This document shows, piece by piece, positions 6,211-7,831 of a stretch of DNA of 7,831 bases. The notes under the pieces were generated by a model that saw only the letters and a program-made list of their open reading frames with translations, did no database searches and was not told the origin of the DNA. Position 1 is the first letter of the stretch. Each line of letters begins with the position of its first letter. The position numbers and the translations under genes are program-made. This stretch comes from UBA3792 sp045576895 (GTDB taxonomy: Bacteria > Bacillota > Clostridia > Christensenellales > CAG-138): positions 1 to 7,831 of the forward strand of contig JAZNHI010000006.1 in the NCBI GenBank assembly GCA_045576895.1, in the 5' to 3' direction.

Positions 6211-6241
6211 TGTGTACACAACTCTTTTTCTATGATACAAT
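6211..6241 (+). promoter_or_regulatory. Promoter of the XRE/TldD operon with palindromic operator candidate
   Basis: TGATACAAT (6233-6241) is an extended -10 element. The hexamer TGTACA (6213-6218) lies 17 bases upstream and matches four of six positions of TTGACA. That -35 hexamer is embedded in a perfect 10-base palindrome TGTGTACACA (6211-6220). A dimeric repressor bound there would block RNA polymerase, so autoregulation by the XRE protein encoded next is a reasonable guess. Transcription should start near 6248, leaving a leader of about 23 bases with the Shine-Dalgarno site. Confidence 0.6.
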
Positions 6242-6254
6242 TTCCGTATCAGGC

Positions 6255-6273
6255 AGGAAAGGACGAACGTATG
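6255..6273 (+). promoter_or_regulatory. Ribosome binding site fixing the XRE start
   Basis: AGGAAAGGA (6255-6263) stands seven bases before ATG 6271. The longer in-frame start at ATG 6208 lies upstream of the predicted -10 element and its extra residues are not part of the helix-turn-helix fold, so 6271 is preferred. Confidence 0.8.
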
Positions 6274-7338
6274 GAAATGCAGCTTGCCGCAAATATCCGC
6301 GGATTTCGCAAGGCACGGAAGCTCACGCAGGAGCAGCTTGCCGAGGTTCTGGGCGTCACGCCCGGCGCCGTCTACAAGTGGGAGGCGGGACTTTCGATCC
6401 CGGACATCGGTCTCATCGTGGAGATGGCGGACTTTTTCGATACCTCCGTGGACGCGCTTCTGGGCTACGAAATGAAGGACAATCACGTCGACGCGATCGT
6501 AAAGCGCATGCGGGAATGCCGCCGCAAAAAGGACCGGGAAGGGCTTGCGGAGGCGGAGAAAGCGCTGAAACGGTATCCGCACTCGTTTCAGATCGTAAAG
6601 GAAAGCGCCGCGATCTTTCGCGCGTTCGGCATTGAGTGTAAGGATAAAGCAATGCTTCACCGCGCGCTGGAGCTGCTCGAACGATCCCGTCTGCTGCTCG
6701 ACCAGAACACGGATCCGGAGATCAATGACCAGACGATCTGCGCAAAGATCGCGGAAACGTATCTGGGACTGGATGAAGTGGATAAGGGCGTCGAACTGAT
6801 GAAGCAGAGCAACGCGGGCGGACTTTTCAGCAGCAAGATCGGGAATACGCTTGCCCAGATCGACCGCGCGGAGGAGGCGGCGCCGTATCTTTCGGAGGCA
6901 ATGGCAAAACTCACCGCGGATCTGTGCAACATCGTCAGCGGGTATATGAACGTTTTCGGACAGCAAAGGGATTATGCTTCCGCCGAAGCGATCCTGGACT
7001 GGGGCGTCGACGTTCTTTCGGGACTTCGCATGGACGGCAAGCCGAATTTTTTCGATAAGGTGAGCAGCGCTTTTCTTGCGGCGAAGGCGCAGGTGCAGTT
7101 TGAATCGGGAGACGCGGACGCCGCGTGCGAATCCCTGATAAAAGCAAAAAAATATGCCGAATTCTTCGACGCGTCCCCGAGCTATGACGAAAGCGATATC
7201 CGCTTTATCGACCGCATCGAGGGCGCAAGCGTCCACGACGACATCGGCGCGACGGCGATGGAAAGCGTCGAGGATGTGATCCAAAACTTTGAGGATGAAG
7301 CGTTTTCCGCCATGTGGAAAGCGATCAGGGAATCATAA
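6271..7338 (+). CDS. XRE-family transcriptional regulator with long helical (TPR-like) C-terminal region
   Basis: This 355-residue cytoplasmic protein begins with a Cro/C1-type helix-turn-helix (about 6-65): IRGFRKARKLTQEQLAEVLG, then VTPGAVYKWEAG as the turn and recognition helix, and IPDIGLIVEMADFFDTSVDALLGY. Residues about 75-320 are helical, with pieces like tetratricopeptide repeats, for example AKIAETYLGLDEVDKGVELM and ALELLERSRLLLDQ, but no clean repeat consensus. In Bacillota, XRE proteins with such tails include the peptide-binding RRNPP regulators; whether this one binds a peptide cannot be told, and no small pheromone gene is visible. A palindrome over its own -35 element suggests self-control. 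The stop is 18 bases before the TldD-like gene, with AGGAGG in the gap, so both are probably in one operon. The helix-turn-helix is certain; the sensing role is inferred. Confidence 0.88.
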   Translation: MEMQLAANIRGFRKARKLTQEQLAEVLGVTPGAVYKWEAGLSIPDIGLIVEMADFFDTSVDALLGYEMKDNHVDAIVKRMRECRRKKDREGLAEAEKALKRYPHSFQIVKESAAIFRAFGIECKDKAMLHRALELLERSRLLLDQNTDPEINDQTICAKIAETYLGLDEVDKGVELMKQSNAGGLFSSKIGNTLAQIDRAEEAAPYLSEAMAKLTADLCNIVSGYMNVFGQQRDYASAEAILDWGVDVLSGLRMDGKPNFFDKVSSAFLAAKAQVQFESGDADAACESLIKAKKYAEFFDASPSYDESDIRFIDRIEGASVHDDIGATAMESVEDVIQNFEDEAFSAMWKAIRES

Positions 7339-7356
7339 ACGGACAGGAGGAACAAC

Positions 7357-7831
7357 ATGATCCAATTTCGAGACGGCTTTTATGCCGATGTGCGTATCGA
7401 GGACCGCAGCCGAACCGTCATCAGTTACAAGGCGGGCGCGCTCGAGGAAATGAAAAACCGCGTGGAAAAGCAGGCGTTTATCCGCGTGTACGACGGTAAG
7501 CTCTGGTACTACGCATCCGTGACGGACGTCGAGCATCTTGAAAAGACGCTGAACGGGCTCTATGCCGCGGCGACGGCGAACCCGAACATCGCGGACGATC
7601 CGATCGTCAGACGCTTTGAACGGAACCGGGATAAGATCGCAAACTTTGAGAGCTGCTCGGTCCGCGACATTTCGCTCAGGGAAAAGCAGGCGTTGCTTTT
7701 AAGCTATCTGCCGATCCTTTCGGAGGACTCCTGCGTCACGCTGCCGGAGGGCCCCTACCTTGACCGGAACAGCAAATTCCGCTTCCTGTCAAGCCTCGGC
7801 GCGGACATCGAATACGATTATCAGACCTGCG
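7357..7831 (+). CDS. TldD/PmbA-family protein, N-terminal part (runs off the window)
   Basis: The first 158 codons are present. The N-terminal domain of the TldD/PmbA family is recognisable: YADVRIEDRSRTVISYKAG (9-27), then the strand-turn AFIRVYDGKLWYYAS (40-54) where family members carry a G-x-R-V-x-x-G-x-W-G-x-A-S pattern, a helix, and later YLDRNSKFRFLSSLG, the segment before the middle domain. In Escherichia coli TldD and TldE (PmbA) form a zinc protease heterodimer that trims microcin B17 and degrades CcdA; the HExxxH metal site of TldD lies further along and is outside the window, so I cannot say whether this is the catalytic or the non-catalytic type. Start: ATG with AGGAGG (7345-7350) six bases upstream. 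It is probably co-transcribed with the XRE regulator. Confidence 0.8.
   Translation, partial: MIQFRDGFYADVRIEDRSRTVISYKAGALEEMKNRVEKQAFIRVYDGKLWYYASVTDVEHLEKTLNGLYAAATANPNIADDPIVRRFERNRDKIANFESCSVRDISLREKQALLLSYLPILSEDSCVTLPEGPYLDRNSKFRFLSSLGADIEYDYQTC

Noticed and set aside
6208..6270. Earlier ATG for the XRE regulator
   Set aside because: It precedes the predicted -10 element, so it would not be on the mRNA, and ATG 6271 has a strong ribosome binding site.
6196..7284. Leftward 362-codon open frame opposite the XRE gene
   Set aside because: No domain is seen and it crosses the promoter region; the rightward helix-turn-helix gene is unmistakable.
1..7831. CRISPR array, tRNA or rRNA, insertion sequence ends, or att sites
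   Set aside because: I saw no regularly spaced repeats, no tRNA-like cloverleaf, no ribosomal RNA stretches, no transposase or integrase, and no flanking duplications; the hairpins fit terminators or operators better.

Overview
The window looks like chromosomal DNA of a fairly GC-rich member of the class Clostridia (Bacillota), such as the gut lineages known mostly from metagenomes. The clues are strong GGAGG-type ribosome binding sites before almost every gene, TGA used as a stop, several GNAT acetyltransferases, a lipobox-type lipoprotein, and the closest family resemblances (small AlkD-like protein, hemolysin III, XRE regulator with a repeat-like tail). This is inference from protein style; no marker gene is present. 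I see no rRNA, tRNA, CRISPR, insertion sequence or phage gene.

Layout. (1) 1-1205, rightward: the 3' part of a GNAT acetyltransferase that stops early (2-235), then an intact protein made of two GNAT domains (288-1163), closed by a good intrinsic terminator. (2) 1206-3439, rightward: an extended -10 promoter, a lipoprotein with a transglutaminase-like Cys-His-Asp domain (1287-2765), and a class I SAM methyltransferase 23 bases behind it (2789-3439). The lipoprotein start codon lies where transcription should begin and has no Shine-Dalgarno site. (3) 3461-6077, leftward: a tightly packed probable operon read as hemolysin III/PAQR membrane protein, AlbA_2 domain protein with a C-terminal winged helix, GNAT acetyltransferase, and AlkD-like DNA alkylation repair protein. 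It converges on the methyltransferase with a 21-base GC-rich hairpin between the two stops. (4) 6078-6270: a divergent control region with one promoter in each direction, a 10-base palindrome over the rightward -35 position, and a terminator-like hairpin pointing left. (5) 6271-7831, rightward: an XRE regulator with a long helical C-terminal region, followed after 18 bases by the start of a TldD/PmbA-family protein that runs off the window.

How they may work together. The leftward operon joins a membrane protein, a probable regulator or nucleic-acid-binding protein, an acetyltransferase and a base-excision repair protein, which suggests a housekeeping or stress group rather than a known pathway. 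The regulator/TldD pair is the most suggestive unit, because TldD/PmbA proteins process peptides in other bacteria; a substrate peptide, if there is one, is not visible here. Nothing in the window proves a new system. The best leads are the possible leaderless lipoprotein mRNA, the operator-like palindrome, and the XRE-TldD pairing.
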